From Candidatus Sumerlaeota bacterium (GTDB taxonomy: Bacteria; Sumerlaeota; Sumerlaeia; MWCT01), in NCBI GenBank assembly GCA_026398545.1, contig JAPLSR010000034.1:1-5052 (forward strand): a DNA stretch of 5,052 nt. The letters run 5' to 3'. The position numbers were made by a program, and so were the translations under genes. Positions 4,813 to 5,052 of the stretch are shown here, one piece after another (positions within the stretch are counted from its first letter, which is position 1; each line of letters opens with the position of its first letter). The notes beneath the pieces were generated by a model. It searched no databases, was not told where the DNA came from, and saw nothing but the letters and a program-made list of their open reading frames with translations.

Positions 4813-5052
4813 TTACAAGACTGGTGAAAAAAGGCGGCAGGCGTTTTCGGCGGCATGAATCCAGTTGGAGCGCCTGCTGAATTTTTCACGGTCAACCTCC
4901 CCCGAATCATCCAGGTCCTTGAGAAACTGCCTATCCAATTCAAGTATCAGTGAGGGTGAATAAATCAGGCAGTTGACCTCAAAGTCAAGCTGGAGGCTTC
5001 GGATATTAAAGTTGGCTGTTCCAACAGACGCCAGAACACTATCCACAAGGAG
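4813..5052 (-). CDS. Cardiolipin synthase / phospholipase D family protein, C-terminal end only
   Basis: The last 79 residues of a minus-strand gene that enters from the right edge; the frame is open to base 5052, so the start is outside the window. The sequence begins LLVDSVLASVGTANFNIRSL and continues LDFEVNCLIYSP. This is the second HKD motif region of the phospholipase D superfamily in its cardiolipin synthase form (H-K-4x-D-6x-G-[ST]-x-N): the Asp is in LLVD and the Gly-Thr-Ala-Asn is present, while the His and Lys lie beyond the edge. The ending, with FLKDLDDSGEVDREKF and a final LFSPVL, matches the C-terminus of cardiolipin synthases, membrane enzymes that join two phosphatidylglycerols or related lipids. 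The residue after GTANF is Asn, where many homologues have Asp. Phosphatidylserine synthase or another PLD enzyme is less likely because of the RSxxLxFEVN signature. Confidence 0.88.
   Translation of the reverse strand, partial: LLVDSVLASVGTANFNIRSLQLDFEVNCLIYSPSLILELDRQFLKDLDDSGEVDREKFSRRSNWIHAAENACRLFSPVL

Noticed and set aside
4804..4823. Hairpin CAGTCTT/AAGACTG overlapping the cls stop codon as a terminator
   Set aside because: The 7-bp stem is A/T-G/C mixed, overlaps the stop codon and is followed by no T-run on the minus strand.
1..5052. Defence system, CRISPR array, insertion sequence or phage module
   Set aside because: No transposase, integrase, nuclease, regularly spaced repeat or terminal inverted repeat was found; all long genes are envelope or housekeeping functions.

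Overview
The window is ordinary chromosomal DNA from a diderm (Gram-negative-type) bacterium. The evidence is an LptB-type ATPase of lipopolysaccharide export, two lipoprotein signal peptides and a cardiolipin synthase end. Base composition is moderate and start codons include TTG. I cannot assign a phylum. DUF1573-type secreted proteins and TPR lipoproteins are common in several environmental diderm lineages, and lptB next to hpf without rpoN between them departs from the proteobacterial order. There is no tRNA, rRNA, CRISPR array or recognisable mobile element.

Layout from left to right: (1) 1-276, minus strand, the first 92 codons of hpf (ribosome hibernation factor), running off the left edge. 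(2) 277-383, a 107-base gap with two crossing inverted repeats. (3) 384-1178, minus strand, lptB with a TTG start. (4) 1179-1414, a divergent intergenic region with one good promoter on the plus strand and one weaker on the minus strand. (5) 1415-2575, plus strand, an exported two-domain DUF1573 protein. (6) 2576-2655, a short convergent gap with a small hairpin. (7) 2656-4017, minus strand, a TPR lipoprotein whose two TPR blocks are separated by a proline-rich linker. (8) 4057-4614, minus strand, a small unrecognised lipoprotein built from two copies of a YGxPD unit. (9) 4615-4812, an intergenic stretch with a possible promoter. (10) 4813-5052, minus strand, the last 79 codons of a cardiolipin synthase / phospholipase D protein.

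Functionally the window is about the cell envelope. LptB drives lipopolysaccharide transport, the cardiolipin synthase makes membrane lipid, and three products are exported or lipid-anchored. The two lipoprotein genes (7 and 8) are 39 bases apart on one strand and probably form one operon. hpf lies downstream of lptB and may be co-transcribed with it. I found no convincing new multi-gene system. The most unusual items are the duplicated-unit lipoprotein paired with the split TPR lipoprotein, the crossing inverted repeats before hpf, and a perfect hairpin between two candidate starts of the TPR gene.
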